DNA from: Arthrobacter sp. NEB 688
GTDB lineage: Bacteria; Actinomycetota; Actinomycetes; Actinomycetales; Dermatophilaceae
Length of the DNA: 64,000 nt
Direction: 5' to 3'
Assembly (NCBI RefSeq): GCF_013201035.1
Contig: NZ_CP053707.1
Coordinates: forward strand, 2,108,001-2,172,000
This document shows positions 18,258 through 27,141 of this stretch, in pieces. Positions within the stretch are counted from its first letter, which is position 1. Every line of letters begins with the position of its first letter. The notes beneath the pieces were generated by a model, which worked only from the letters and a program-made list of their open reading frames with translations, was not told the DNA's origin and made no database searches. Made by a program: the position numbers and the translations under genes.

Positions 18258-18797
18258 GTGAGCGAGTCCACCGTCATCGCCCGGATCGGCCGGCCGCACG
18301 GCCTGCGCGGCGAGGTCACCGTCCGCCTGCACACCGACGAGCCCGAGCTGCGGCTGGCCGTCGGCGCCGTGCTCGACACCGAGGCGGACCCGGGCTCCGG
18401 CGTGCCCCGCGTCCTCACCGTGCGCTCGACCCGGGTGCACAACGGCATCTGGCTCGTGGCCTTCGAGGGCGTGCCGGACCGCACCGGCGCCGAGGGCCTG
18501 CGCGGTACCCGGCTCGTGCTCGCCGGCGACGCCCCGGAGGTCGCCGACGAGGGCGACGAGGACCTCTTCAGCGAGGCCCAGCTCGTCGGGCTCGCCGTCC
18601 ACACGCCCGCCGGCGACCGGATCGGCGAGGTGACCGGCCTGGTCATCGGCGCGGCCCAGGACCGGCTCGCGGTGCGGCTCACCGACGGCCGCACGGGCGA
18701 GGTGCCGTTCGTCGCGGCCCTCGTGCCCGAGGTCGACGTCGCGGGCGGCCGCGTCGTCGTCGACGCCCCGGGTGGCCTCTTCGACCTCGAGGACTGA
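18258..18797 (+). CDS. rimM: 16S rRNA processing protein RimM
   Basis: A 179-residue ribosome maturation factor for the 30S head, which binds S19. The N-terminal RimM domain shows [22 protein letters not shown]; the C-terminal PRC-barrel region shows [24 protein letters not shown] and [19 protein letters not shown]. Length and order are normal. GTG 18258 is set by a -10-like GAGGAT six bases before and by the family start. trmD follows after four bases. Confidence 0.96.
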   Translation: MSESTVIARIGRPHGLRGEVTVRLHTDEPELRLAVGAVLDTEADPGSGVPRVLTVRSTRVHNGIWLVAFEGVPDRTGAEGLRGTRLVLAGDAPEVADEGDEDLFSEAQLVGLAVHTPAGDRIGEVTGLVIGAAQDRLAVRLTDGRTGEVPFVAALVPEVDVAGGRVVVDAPGGLFDLED

Positions 18798-18801
18798 GCC
18801 G

Positions 18802-20028
18802 GTGCGCCTCGACGTCGTCTCGATCTTCCCCGAGTACCTCGCGCCGCTCGACCTCTCGCTCATCGGGAAGGCGCGCCGCGACGGCCTGCTCGACCTGCAC
18901 GTCCACGACCTGCGCGACTTCGCCCTCGACCGGCACCGCACCGTCGACGACAGCCCGTTCGGCGGCGGCGCCGGGATGGTCATGAAGCCCGAGCCGTGGG
19001 CCGGGGCGCTCGAGCACGTCGTGGCCGCCGGGGCCACGCAGGCGGCGCCCGTGCCGCACCTGCTCGTGCCCGGCCCGGGCGGCGTCCCCTTCACCCAGGC
19101 GATGGCCCACGAGCTCGCGGCGCAGCCCTGGCTCGCCTTCGCGTGCGGGCGCTACGAGGGGCTCGACGAGCGCGTCTACGAGCACGCGGCGCAGCGGATG
19201 CCCGTCACCGTCGTCTCGCTCGGCGACTACGTGCTCAACGGGGGAGAGGTCGCGGTGCTCGCCGTCGTCGAGGCCGTCGCGCGGCTGCTGCCGGGGGTCG
19301 TCGGCAACGCCGAGTCCCTCGTCGAGGAGTCGCACGAGGGCGGCCTGCTCGAGTACCCCGTCTACACGCGGCCGGCGCTCTGGCAGGACGGCGAGGTCGC
19401 CCGCGCGGTGCCGCCCGTCCTGCTCTCCGGCGACCACGCGGCCATCGCCCGCTGGCGCCACGAGCAGCGGGTGGCCCGCACCGTCGCGCGCCGCCCGGAC
19501 CTCGCCGCGGCGGCCGCCGCCGTCGGCGGTCTCGACGGGCTGGACGTGCGCCCGGCCGTCCCCGCCGACGCCCCCGAGCTCCTCGTCCTCCAGCGCGCCT
19601 GCTGGATGCAGGAGGGGCGCATCTCGGGGTCCTGGCACATCCCGCCGCTCGAGGAGGACCTCGAGGACGTCGCCCGCGGCCTGCGCGAGTGGACGACCTG
19701 GGCCGCGCGCGTCCCGGTGGGCGCGGACGGCGCCGGCCGGCTCGTCGGGTCGGTCCGCGGCCGGGTGCGTCCGGGCGAGGAGTCCGTGTGGGAGACCGGG
19801 CGCCTCATGGTCGCGCCGGACCTCCAGGGCCGTGGCCTCGGCCGCGACCTGCTCGCGCTCGCCGAAGCCGGTGCGCCGGAGTCGGTCTCGACGTACTGGA
19901 TCAACACCGGCCGGGTGAGCGAGGCGAACATCCGGCGCTACAAGCGGGCGGGCTACCGGCTCCTGCCGGGCGAGGGGTCCTTCCCCGGCACGGTCGACCT
20001 CACCAAGCGCCGCCCGCGCACCCGCTGA
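18802..20028 (+). CDS. trmD: tRNA (guanine37-N1)-methyltransferase TrmD fused to a GNAT domain
   Basis: Residues 1 to ~240 are TrmD, the SPOUT enzyme that makes m1G37 in tRNAs reading CNN codons: [36 protein letters not shown] (knot), [11 protein letters not shown] and [11 protein letters not shown] are all present. Residues ~244-408 are a separate GNAT N-acetyltransferase: [36 protein letters not shown] (acetyl-CoA loop with Q/R-G-x-G) and [14 protein letters not shown]. TrmD alone is usually 230-280 residues; no stop or start codon with a ribosome site separates the parts. The acetyl acceptor is unknown. GTG 18802 is four bases after rimM. Converges with fetB. Confidence 0.93.
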   Translation: MRLDVVSIFPEYLAPLDLSLIGKARRDGLLDLHVHDLRDFALDRHRTVDDSPFGGGAGMVMKPEPWAGALEHVVAAGATQAAPVPHLLVPGPGGVPFTQAMAHELAAQPWLAFACGRYEGLDERVYEHAAQRMPVTVVSLGDYVLNGGEVAVLAVVEAVARLLPGVVGNAESLVEESHEGGLLEYPVYTRPALWQDGEVARAVPPVLLSGDHAAIARWRHEQRVARTVARRPDLAAAAAAVGGLDGLDVRPAVPADAPELLVLQRACWMQEGRISGSWHIPPLEEDLEDVARGLREWTTWAARVPVGADGAGRLVGSVRGRVRPGEESVWETGRLMVAPDLQGRGLGRDLLALAEAGAPESVSTYWINTGRVSEANIRRYKRAGYRLLPGEGSFPGTVDLTKRRPRTR

Positions 20029-20032
20029 CCCG

Positions 20033-20791
20033 TCAGGGGCGCAGCGACGCCCGCAGGTCGTCGGGCAGCAGCAGCGCCTTCCCGATGAGCCGCTCGGCCA
20101 CGACCGCCGTCACGGTCTGCGCCGCCATGATGCCGACGAGGACGAGCACCTGCGCCGCGGCCGCCTGCGCCGGGGTGCCCCCGCCGAGCAGGACGCCGAT
20201 GAACGCGCCCGGCAGGGTGACGACCCCGGCCGTGCGCACCTGGTCGAGCCCGGGCACGAGCGCCTCCGGCACCCGGCGGTGCACGACCTCCTCGACCGCC
20301 TGGGCCCGCGTCAGCCCGAGCGAGAGCGCCGCCTCGTACTGTCCGTGCTCCTCGCGCAGCGCGGCGAAGGCCCGCCGGCAGGTGAGGGTGTGCCCGTTCA
20401 TCGTGTTGCCCGCGATGATGCCGACGACCGGCACGAGCGCCAGGCCCGTCGGCGGGACGGTCCGGGTCACGAGGACGACGAGCACCACCGGCAGCAGGCC
20501 GGCGAGCATCGCCACGGTCGCCCACGGCCAGGCCCGGGTGGCCTCGACCCGCCGCACGGTCGTGACGACGGCGATCGTGAACATCACGCAGAGCAGGACG
20601 ACCGAGAGCGCGAGCGAGCGCACGACGGCGGTGATGACGAGCGCCGCGACCCCGAGCTGGCCGATCGCGCGGGCCATCGCGAGCACGGGGGAGGCCGGGC
20701 GCGGCAGCCGCCCGAGGACGTACCCGCCGACCGTCACGGCGAGGAGCAGGACGACGGCGAGGGCGACGGGCAGGCCGGGGTCGATCGTCAC
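20033..20791 (-). CDS. fetB: ABC transporter permease, FetB/UPF0014 family
   Basis: A 252-residue membrane protein with about seven helices and the UPF0014 hallmarks LVPVVGIIAGNTMNG and LTRAQAVEEVVHRRVPEALVPGLDQVRTAGVVTLPGAFIGVLLGG. FetB pairs with the ATPase FetA for iron export in E. coli; no FetA gene is adjacent here. GTG 20791 is seven bases after TAGGCT on the minus strand and gives the natural start; the longer frame would cover the rplS promoter. Confidence 0.88.
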   Translation of the reverse strand: MTIDPGLPVALAVVLLLAVTVGGYVLGRLPRPASPVLAMARAIGQLGVAALVITAVVRSLALSVVLLCVMFTIAVVTTVRRVEATRAWPWATVAMLAGLLPVVLVVLVTRTVPPTGLALVPVVGIIAGNTMNGHTLTCRRAFAALREEHGQYEAALSLGLTRAQAVEEVVHRRVPEALVPGLDQVRTAGVVTLPGAFIGVLLGGGTPAQAAAAQVLVLVGIMAAQTVTAVVAERLIGKALLLPDDLRASLRP

Positions 20792-20798
20792 CCCCGGA

Positions 20799-20804
20799 AG
20801 CCTA
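20799..20804 (-). promoter_or_regulatory. -10 element of fetB
   Basis: TAGGCT on the minus strand, seven bases before GTG 20791. Lies about 40 bp from the divergent rplS promoter. Confidence 0.5.
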
Positions 20805-20840
20805 GGGCCGCGGGGCCCCGCCGATTTCTCCGGACCCCTC

Positions 20841-20864
20841 GCCCTCTGGCAGACTGGACCGCTG
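20841..20864 (+). promoter_or_regulatory. rplS promoter (24-bp sequence shared with rpsP)
   Basis: Identical over 24 bases to 17324-17347. The rplS leader of about 155 bases contains a small CCCCC-N6-GGGGG hairpin; no known L19 leader motif could be recognised. Confidence 0.6.
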
Positions 20865-21018
20865 CGCCACCCCACACCGAAGGCCCCCGCCACAGGGGGA
20901 GTGCCCCGGACCCCGGTCCGACCAGCGGCATGCGGCCGGGTGGTGGCGCACCCGTCAGCGAGAAGCATCACCGACAGCACGCGGATGACCTGTGGCAGCC
21001 CGCGAGAACGGATCCACC

Positions 21019-21378
21019 ATGCAGCGTTTCGACGAGCTCGACCGCGCGTCGCTCAAGACCGACATCCCGGACTTCCGCGCCGGTGACACGGTCAACGTCC
21101 ACGTGAAGGTCGTCGAGGGCACCCGCTCGCGCATCCAGGTCTACAAGGGCGTCGTCATCCGTCGCCACGGCGGCGGCGTCGGCGAGACCTTCACCGTCCG
21201 CAAGGTCTCCTTCGGTGTCGGCGTCGAGCGGACCTTCCCGCTCCACACCCCGATCATCGACAAGATCGAGGTCGTCACCCGCGGTGACGTCCGCCGCGCG
21301 AAGCTGTACTACCTGCGCGAGCTGCGCGGCAAGGCCGCCAAGATCCGCGAGAAGCGCGACACCCCGGCCAACGCCTGA
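21019..21378 (+). CDS. rplS: 50S ribosomal protein L19
   Basis: L19 sits at the 30S-50S interface. The 119-residue protein matches throughout: [64 protein letters not shown] and [25 protein letters not shown] 21019 is the family start; the upstream GAGAACGGAT gives a weak ribosome site. Transcribed from the promoter shared in sequence with rpsP. A 6-bp stem, GAGCCG-N12-CGGCTC (21384-21407), follows the stop and may be a weak terminator. Confidence 0.97.
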   Translation: MQRFDELDRASLKTDIPDFRAGDTVNVHVKVVEGTRSRIQVYKGVVIRRHGGGVGETFTVRKVSFGVGVERTFPLHTPIIDKIEVVTRGDVRRAKLYYLRELRGKAAKIREKRDTPANA

Positions 21379-21421
21379 GAGGCGAGCCGACCACCCGGGC
21401 GCGGCTCACATCCTCGAGGAC

Positions 21422-21427
21422 TACCCT
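21422..21427 (+). promoter_or_regulatory. -10 element of the S26-like gene
   Basis: TACCCT, seven bases, then GTG at 21435; leaderless pattern. It would drive the S26-like/lepB/rnhB/DUF2469 group. Confidence 0.45.
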
Positions 21428-21434
21428 CGGGCGA

Positions 21435-21815
21435 GTGACTGCCCCGACCGCCACCGACCCGGTGCCCGCCACGGCGCGCACCGGGTCGTGGCGTCCCGGG
21501 GCGCTCGTCGTCCTCGTCATCGCCGTCCTCGCCGGGGCCCTCGTGCGCGGTCTGCTCCTCGAGAGCTACCACGTGCCGACCGCCGGCTACGCCCCCGTCC
21601 TCGAGCCAGGAGACCGTGTGCTCGTCCTCAAGACCGACCACCACGTCGACGCCGGTGAGACCGGCCTCGTCGACGAGGGCGGGGCGCTGCACCTCGAGTC
21701 CTCGACCGAGGCCGCCGCGACCCGGGCCGACGTCGTCGGCACCGTGCTCTGGCGGTTCTGGCCGCTGGACCGGATGGGCTCCGTCGGCACGATCCCCGCG
21801 CCGGGGCTCCCGTGA
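21435..21815 (+). CDS. Signal peptidase I-like protein lacking the catalytic residues
   Basis: A 126-residue membrane-anchored S26-type protein: basic stretch, one membrane helix (about 20-42), then ESYHVPTAGYAPVLEPGDRVLVLK. That segment aligns with [16 protein letters not shown] of the adjacent LepB, but the nucleophile Ser is Gly51 and the following Met is Tyr52. The Lys box (KRVIGLPGD) is missing; the end, LWRFWPLDRMGSVG, matches LepB C termini. It should therefore be proteolytically dead. It overlaps the active lepB by four bases, so the two are co-translated and may form a complex (inference). Confidence 0.8.
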   Translation: MTAPTATDPVPATARTGSWRPGALVVLVIAVLAGALVRGLLLESYHVPTAGYAPVLEPGDRVLVLKTDHHVDAGETGLVDEGGALHLESSTEAAATRADVVGTVLWRFWPLDRMGSVGTIPAPGLP

Positions 21816-22576
21816 CCGCGCCGGAGACCACGCGCGGCGAGGGCCCGGTGCCGCCCACCCCGCAGCCCGAGCGGCACCGCTCGCCGGTGGGCGTCGTCGG
21901 CGCGGCCGTCAAGGAGGTCGCCCTCGTCCTCGTCATGGCGATGGTGCTCTCGTTCGTCGTCAAGACGTGGCTGCTCCAGGCCTTCTTCATCCCCTCCGGC
22001 TCGATGGAGGACACCCTCCTCGTCGGTGACCGGGTCGTCGTCTCCAAGCTGACCCCCGGCCCGTTCGACCTGAAGCGGGGCGACGTCGTCGTCTTCGAGG
22101 ACCCGGGCGGCTGGCTCGGCGAGGTCCCGCCGACCCCGCGCACCGGGGTCTCGGGCACGATCCACGACGCCCTCGTCTTCGTCGGGCTGCTCCCGAGCGA
22201 GTCCGAGGACCACCTCATCAAGCGGGTCATCGGCCTGCCCGGCGACCGGGTCGTGTGCTGCACGGACCAGCGGCAGCTGAGCATCAACGGCAAGGCCGTC
22301 GACGAGCCCTACCTCAAGGCCGGCGACGTCGCGAGCTCGATCACCTTCGACATCACCGTGCCCGCCGGCCACGTCTGGGTCATGGGCGACCACCGCTCCG
22401 ACAGCGAGGACTCGCGCTACCACGACGAGTCCGGCGACGGCAGCGACGGCTCGGTGCCGATCAGCCGGATCACCGGCCGCGCGGTCGGCGTCGTCTGGCC
22501 CTTCTCGCGCCTGGACTGGCTCTCGGACTTCCCGCAGACCTTCTCGGGCGTCCCCGCCCGCACGCCCGGCTCGTGA
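21812..22576 (+). CDS. lepB: Signal peptidase I (second active copy)
   Basis: A 254-residue S26 signal peptidase. One membrane helix (about 33-53), nucleophile Ser64 in SGSMEDTLL, general base Lys137 in KRVIGLPGD, then [11 protein letters not shown]. It releases exported proteins from the membrane on the outer face. GTG 21812 overlaps the dead paralogue's stop; its own stop overlaps rnhB (GTGA), giving a tight operon. Compared with copy 1 at 3079-3795 it has a longer insert between Ser and Lys boxes ([23 protein letters not shown] region), suggesting differing substrate ranges. Confidence 0.95.
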   Translation: MTAPETTRGEGPVPPTPQPERHRSPVGVVGAAVKEVALVLVMAMVLSFVVKTWLLQAFFIPSGSMEDTLLVGDRVVVSKLTPGPFDLKRGDVVVFEDPGGWLGEVPPTPRTGVSGTIHDALVFVGLLPSESEDHLIKRVIGLPGDRVVCCTDQRQLSINGKAVDEPYLKAGDVASSITFDITVPAGHVWVMGDHRSDSEDSRYHDESGDGSDGSVPISRITGRAVGVVWPFSRLDWLSDFPQTFSGVPARTPGS

Positions 22577-23313
22577 GCCCCGCGCCCACCTCGAAGAAGC
22601 CCAGCCTGCGCGTCGAACGGGCGCTGCAGCGCGAGGGGCACCGCGTCCTCGCCGGGATGGACGAGGTCGGCCGCGGCGCGCTCGCCGGCCCCGTCACCGT
22701 CGGGGTCGTCGTCATCGACGAGACCTGCCGCAGCGCACCGCAGGGCGTGCGCGACTCCAAGCTGCTCCAGCCGCACGCGCGCGAGGCGATGGTCCCGCGC
22801 ATCGAGCGCTGGGCCCTCTGCCACGCCGTCGGCCACGCCAGCGCGGCCGAGATCGACGAGGTCGGCATCATCGCGGCGCTGCGGCTGGCCGGCACCCGGG
22901 CGCTCGCGCAGTGCGGGGTGCGCCCCGACCTCGTCATCCTCGACGGCAACCACGACTGGCTGACGGCGCCCGAGGACGTCGGCCTCTTCGCGTTCGGCCA
23001 CGACGAGCCCGCCGTGACGCCGCCGGTGACGACGATGGTCAAGGCCGACCTGCGCTGCTCGTCGGTCGCGGCGGCCTCGGTCCTCGCGAAGGTGACCCGC
23101 GACCGCATCATGGTCGAGCTCGGCGCCGACGACGGCGAGCACGCCGCCTACGGCTGGGTCGGCAACAAGGGCTACGCCGCGCCGGACCACCTCGACGCGC
23201 TGCGCACGCACGGCCCGTCGGTGTGGCACCGACGCTCGTGGCGGCTGCCCGGCACGATGGACGATGATGGCCCGGTGACCGGCACCGACCTGACGAGCGT
23301 GGGGGAGCGATGA
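22573..23313 (+). CDS. rnhB: Ribonuclease HII
   Basis: RNase HII removes ribonucleotides from DNA and RNA-DNA hybrids. The 246-residue protein has the metal-site motif [15 protein letters not shown] (Asp-Glu pair), [15 protein letters not shown] (Asp) and [25 protein letters not shown] 22573 overlaps the lepB stop. A ~25-residue basic N-terminal extension precedes the conserved core. Its stop overlaps the DUF2469 gene. Confidence 0.95.
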   Translation: MSPAPTSKKPSLRVERALQREGHRVLAGMDEVGRGALAGPVTVGVVVIDETCRSAPQGVRDSKLLQPHAREAMVPRIERWALCHAVGHASAAEIDEVGIIAALRLAGTRALAQCGVRPDLVILDGNHDWLTAPEDVGLFAFGHDEPAVTPPVTTMVKADLRCSSVAAASVLAKVTRDRIMVELGADDGEHAAYGWVGNKGYAAPDHLDALRTHGPSVWHRRSWRLPGTMDDDGPVTGTDLTSVGER

Positions 23314-23624
23314 GCTCGGAGGACCTCGAGAAGTACGAGAGCGAGGCGGAGCTCGCGCTCTACCGCGAGTACCGCGACGTCGTCGGGCTGTTCAGCCACG
23401 TCGTCGAGACCGAGCGGCGCTTCTACCTGTGCAACAGCGTCGACGTGAAGGTGCGCTCGGACGGCGGGGAGGTCTTCTTCGACGTGACGATGCACGACGC
23501 GTGGGTCTGGGACATCTACCGGCCGGCGCGCTTCGCGAAGACCGTCCGGGTCGTCACCTTCAAGGACGTCAACGTCGAGGAGCTCGCGAAGTCCGAGCTC
23601 GAGATGCCGAAGGGCGAGTTCTAG
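23310..23624 (+). CDS. DUF2469 family protein
   Basis: A 104-residue protein nearly invariant in actinobacteria: [28 protein letters not shown] and the C-terminal [21 protein letters not shown] region. Function unknown. It always follows rnhB, and here overlaps it by four bases. A 7-bp stem (CCGGCGC/GCGCCGG, 23636-23656) after the stop overlaps the stop of the converging aldehyde dehydrogenase gene. Confidence 0.95.
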   Translation: MSSEDLEKYESEAELALYREYRDVVGLFSHVVETERRFYLCNSVDVKVRSDGGEVFFDVTMHDAWVWDIYRPARFAKTVRVVTFKDVNVEELAKSELEMPKGEF

Positions 23625-23635
23625 GCCGCCTCCCT

Positions 23636-23656
23636 CCGGCGCTCAGCGGGCGCCGG
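23636..23656. terminator. Hairpin between convergent DUF2469 and aldehyde dehydrogenase genes
   Basis: CCGGCGC (23636-23642), 7-base loop, GCGCCGG (23650-23656). It contains the minus-strand stop region. Confidence 0.45.
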
Positions 23657-25025
23657 GCTCGTGGACGAGCTTGGTGTTGACGAACTCGCGGATGCCGAGG
23701 GTCCCGAGCTCGCGGCCGACGCCGGAGCGCTTGGTGCCGCCGAAGGGCAGGTCGGCCATCGAGCCCTGCATCGAGTTGACCCACACCATCCCGGTCTCCA
23801 GGCGGGCGACGACGTCGGCGACCGCGTCGGGGTCGGTGCCGAAGACCGCGCCCCCGAGGCCGAACGGCGAGGCGTTGGCCAGCTCGACGGCGGCGTCGGC
23901 GTCGGCGACGCGGTGCACGACCGCGACCGGCCCGAAGAGCTCCTCGTCGTGGGCGCGCATCCCCGGCACGACACCGGTGAGGACGGTCGGGGTCACCCAC
24001 GCGCCGGGGCGGTCGGGCCGCTCGGCGCCGCCGACGACGGCGGTGGCACCGCGGTCGAGGGCGTCCTGCACCTGCGCGACGAGGCCGGCGGCGGCGGCCT
24101 CGGAGGACATCGGCGCCAGCGTCGTCGCGGGGTCGGTGGGGTCGCCCGGGCGCAGGGCGCCGACGGCCGCGGCGAACCGCTCGAGGAACGCGTCGTGGAC
24201 GGCGTCGACGACGATCATCCGCTTGGCGGCGTTGCAGGCCTGGCCGCAGTTCTGCATCCGGCCCATCACGGCGTGCTTGACCGCCCGGTCGAGGTCGGCG
24301 TCGGCGAGGACGACGAAGGCGTCGGACCCGCCGAGCTCGAGGACGACCTTCTTGAGGTGGCGCCCGGCCTGCGCGGCGACGGCCGAGCCGGCGCGCTCGC
24401 TGCCGGTGACCGAGACCCCGGCGACCCGCGGGTCGGCGACGACGTCGGCCACCTGCTCGTCGGTGGCCAGCAGCACCTCGTAGCAGCCGTCGGGCAGGCC
24501 CGCGTCGTGCCACACCTGCGCCGCGGCCAGGGCCGAGGCAGGGCACTGCGGGGCTGGCTTGAGCAGGATCGTGTTGCCCGCGAGGAGGTTCGGGGCGGCG
24601 AAGCGGACCGATTGGTAGTAGGGGAAGTTCCACGGCATGACCCCGAGCAGCGGCCCGACCGGCTCGTGCCGCAGGTGCGCCCGGCCGCCCCGGCGGGGGC
24701 TGAGCGGCTCGTCGGCGAGCATCCCCGGGCCGTCCTCGGCGTAGTAGGCGCAGATGTCCGCGACCAGGCCGAGCTCGCCCTTCGCCTCGCCGGTGCGCTT
24801 GCCCATCTCGCGCGTGACGAGGGCCGCGAGCTCGTCGCGGCGTTCGGCGAAGAGCTCGCCGGCCCGGCGCACGACCGCCGCGCGCTCCTCCACCGGAACC
24901 GCCCGCCAGACGCGCTGGGCGGCGTGCGAACGGGCGAGGGCGGCCTCGACCTCGGCGTCGGTGGCCGTGGGGTGCTCGGCGACGAGCTCGTCGGTCGCGG
25001 GGTCGACGACGCGGTAGGTGGTCAC
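23643..25025 (-). CDS. NAD(P)-dependent aldehyde (succinate-semialdehyde-type) dehydrogenase
   Basis: A 460-residue aldehyde dehydrogenase. Visible: [22 protein letters not shown], the catalytic Glu in [12 protein letters not shown], the nucleophile Cys in GQACNAAKR, and the C-terminal ELFGPVAVV and [16 protein letters not shown]. The short 460-residue form with SDAFVV resembles succinate-semialdehyde dehydrogenases (Sad/GabD2 type), but the substrate is not certain. GTG 25025 follows CAGGAG. It is divergent from yraN and unrelated in sequence detail to the two dehydrogenases of the polyamine island at 48.6 and 55.6 kb. Confidence 0.88.
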   Translation of the reverse strand: MTTYRVVDPATDELVAEHPTATDAEVEAALARSHAAQRVWRAVPVEERAAVVRRAGELFAERRDELAALVTREMGKRTGEAKGELGLVADICAYYAEDGPGMLADEPLSPRRGGRAHLRHEPVGPLLGVMPWNFPYYQSVRFAAPNLLAGNTILLKPAPQCPASALAAAQVWHDAGLPDGCYEVLLATDEQVADVVADPRVAGVSVTGSERAGSAVAAQAGRHLKKVVLELGGSDAFVVLADADLDRAVKHAVMGRMQNCGQACNAAKRMIVVDAVHDAFLERFAAAVGALRPGDPTDPATTLAPMSSEAAAAGLVAQVQDALDRGATAVVGGAERPDRPGAWVTPTVLTGVVPGMRAHDEELFGPVAVVHRVADADAAVELANASPFGLGGAVFGTDPDAVADVVARLETGMVWVNSMQGSMADLPFGGTKRSGVGRELGTLGIREFVNTKLVHEPGAR

Positions 25026-25116
25026 GGGGGTGCTCCTGCGGTCGGGCGGGCGGGGTCGTCATCGATGCTGGCACGGCCGCCGCCGCGGGGCGCCCGTCCG
25101 GACGGCGGGGCCGGGT

Positions 25117-25157
25117 CGTCGTCCACAGGCGAGCGCCCGGACGCCCGTCGTCCACAG
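25117..25157 (+). promoter_or_regulatory. Twin 12-bp boxes upstream of yraN-comM-dprA
   Basis: CGTCGTCCACAG at 25117-25128 and again at 25146-25157. They begin 91 and 62 bp before the yraN ATG. The same pair, orientation, spacing and distance occur before the M23 gene (32015-32055). Each box contains TCGTCCACA, one base from the actinobacterial DnaA box TTGTCCACA. Likely an activator or DnaA site; which is unknown. Confidence 0.6.
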
Positions 25158-25195
25158 ATGCGCCGCGCCCCCTGTCGGCGCCTCGGCCGCGCGGC

Positions 25196-25201
25196 TTGGC
25201 T
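25196..25201 (+). promoter_or_regulatory. -10 element of yraN
   Basis: TTGGCT, six bases (ggctcc), then ATG at 25208; leaderless pattern downstream of the twin boxes. Confidence 0.5.
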
Positions 25202-25207
25202 GGCTCC

Positions 25208-25603
25208 ATGACGACGACACCGACCGGCGCCCCGCCCGACCCACCACCCGACCCCCGCCGACGGCTCGGCCGCTACGGGGAGGACCTCGCCGCGCGCTAC
25301 CTCGAGGAGCGGGGGATGCGCGTGCTCGAGCGCAACTGGCGGTGCGAGCACGGCGAGGTCGACCTCGTGGCGCTGGACGGGCGGTGCCTCGTCATCTGCG
25401 AGGTCAAGACGAGGCGCGGCACCGGGTTCGGCGATCCGGTCGAGGCGGTGACGGTGGCCAAGGCGCTGCGCCTGCGCCGCCTCGCCGCCGTCTACGCCCG
25501 GGCCCACCCCGGCGCGGCGCGGGTGCGCATCGACGTCGTCGGCGTGCTCTGCCGCCCGGGGCAGGCGCCGCAGGTGCGGCACGTCGAGGGGGTGGGGTCA
25601 TGA
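25208..25603 (+). CDS. yraN: YraN family (UPF0102) putative endonuclease
   Basis: A 131-residue member of UPF0102, a Holliday-junction-resolvase-like nuclease fold. Core motifs: [30 protein letters not shown] (acidic), and [20 protein letters not shown] (ExK). Its role is not established; in many genomes it precedes comM and dprA as here. ATG 25208 is preferred to an in-frame TTG at 25196, which is itself the -10-like hexamer. It overlaps comM (ATGA). Confidence 0.92.
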   Translation: MTTTPTGAPPDPPPDPRRRLGRYGEDLAARYLEERGMRVLERNWRCEHGEVDLVALDGRCLVICEVKTRRGTGFGDPVEAVTVAKALRLRRLAAVYARAHPGAARVRIDVVGVLCRPGQAPQVRHVEGVGS

Positions 25604-27141
25604 CCTTCGGGCTCGGGCGCACCCGGGCGGTCGCCCTCGCCGGGCTCGACGGCACGCTCGTCGACGTCGAGGCGCACATCGCGGCGGGGCTGCCCGGCTT
25701 CTCGGTGGGAGGCCTGCCCGACACCGCGTGCGCGCAGGCGCCCGACCGGGTCCGTGCGGCCGCCGCGACGGCCGGCGTGCCCGTCCCACCGCACCGGGTC
25801 ACGGTCAACCTCTCGCCGGCGTCGGTGCCCAAGCGCGGCTCCGCGTTCGACCTCGGCATCGCCGTCGCCGTCCTCGCGGCCGCCGGCGTCCTGCCCCGCG
25901 AGCCGGTCGAGCCGGTCGTCCACCTCGGCGAGCTCTCCCTCGACGGGCGGCTGCGCGGCGTGCGCGGGGTGCTGCCGGCGCTCCTCGAGGCCGCGCGCCA
26001 GGGCGTGCGGCACGTCGTCGTCCCGGACGAGAACGTCGCCGAGGCCCAGCTCGTCGACCGGCTCGTCGTCCACGGCGCCCGCACCCTCGAGGAAGTCGTG
26101 CGTTGGTACCGTGAGCCGGCCCCGGGCGGCCTGCCGGTCGCCGCCCGTCGGCCCCACGTCGAGGACGAGCCCCGCCGCCGGCTCGACCTCGGCGACGTCG
26201 TGGGGCAGCCCGAGGCCCGCACGGCACTCGAGCTCGCCGCCACCGGCGGCCACCACCTCCTCATGACGGGGCCGCCGGGCGTAGGCAAGACGATGCTCGC
26301 CGAGCGGCTCGTCACCGTCCTGCCCCGGCTGGGTCGTGAGGAGGCGCTCGAGGTGCACGCCGTCCGCTCGCTCGTCGCGCCCGTCGGGGAGGTGGGCCGC
26401 CTCGACCGCACGCCGCCCTTCGTCGCACCGCACCACAGCACCTCGGTCGCCGCGCTCGCCGGTGGCGGGTCCGGCGTCGTCCTGCCCGGCGCGGTCTCGC
26501 GGGCCCACCACGGCGTCCTCTTCCTCGACGAGGCGCCGGAGTTCCGTTCCACCGTGCTCCAGACCCTGCGCCAGCCCCTCGAGAGCGGGGAGGTCGTCAT
26601 CGCCCGGTCCAAGGCGCTCGTGCGCTACCCGGCGCGCTTCCTCCTCGTGCTCGCCGCCAACCCCTGCGCGTGCGGGATGGCCTACGGCAAGGGGGCCGAG
26701 TGCCGGTGCAGCGCACTGGACCTGCGCTCCTACGCCGGTCGCCTGTCCGGCCCGCTGCTCGACCGGGTCGACCTGCGCGTCCGCGTCCCGCCCGTGCGGC
26801 GGGCGGCCTTCGGCGACGAGGTCGGCGAGTCGAGCGCGGTCGTGGCCGCCCGGGTCCTCGCGGCCCGCGGCGCGCAGGCCGAGCGCTGGTCCGCCGGTGG
26901 GTGGGCGGTCAACGGGCTGGTCCCCGGGCACGTCCTGCGCCGACCGCCCTACCGGCTCGCGCCCGGAGTCACCGCCGTCATCGACCGCGCCCTCGACACC
27001 GGCGCGCTCAGCCTGCGCGGCTACGACCGGGTGCTGCGGGTCGCCTGGTCCTCCGCCGACCTCGGCGGGCGCACCGTGCCGGGTCGCGAGGACGTGACGA
27101 CCGGGCTGCAGCTGCGCCAGAGCGAGGGGACGGCGGCGTGA
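25600..27141 (+). CDS. comM: ComM/YifB family Mg-chelatase-like AAA+ ATPase
   Basis: A 513-residue helicase-like ATPase. N-terminal Lon-like S5 domain ([36 protein letters not shown]), central AAA+ domain with Walker A GPPGVGKT, Walker [12 protein letters not shown], and a C-terminal Mg-chelatase domain with [20 protein letters not shown] (Cys-rich). ComM drives branch migration during natural transformation in Vibrio and Haemophilus. ATG 25600 overlaps yraN; the stop overlaps dprA, so the three are one operon. Confidence 0.94.
   Translation: MTFGLGRTRAVALAGLDGTLVDVEAHIAAGLPGFSVGGLPDTACAQAPDRVRAAAATAGVPVPPHRVTVNLSPASVPKRGSAFDLGIAVAVLAAAGVLPREPVEPVVHLGELSLDGRLRGVRGVLPALLEAARQGVRHVVVPDENVAEAQLVDRLVVHGARTLEEVVRWYREPAPGGLPVAARRPHVEDEPRRRLDLGDVVGQPEARTALELAATGGHHLLMTGPPGVGKTMLAERLVTVLPRLGREEALEVHAVRSLVAPVGEVGRLDRTPPFVAPHHSTSVAALAGGGSGVVLPGAVSRAHHGVLFLDEAPEFRSTVLQTLRQPLESGEVVIARSKALVRYPARFLLVLAANPCACGMAYGKGAECRCSALDLRSYAGRLSGPLLDRVDLRVRVPPVRRAAFGDEVGESSAVVAARVLAARGAQAERWSAGGWAVNGLVPGHVLRRPPYRLAPGVTAVIDRALDTGALSLRGYDRVLRVAWSSADLGGRTVPGREDVTTGLQLRQSEGTAA

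Noticed and set aside
25117-25157. Replication origin because of DnaA-box-like words
   Set aside because: Only two boxes, no AT-rich unwinding region, no dnaA/dnaN nearby; the fixed distance to start codons at two genes points to promoter control.
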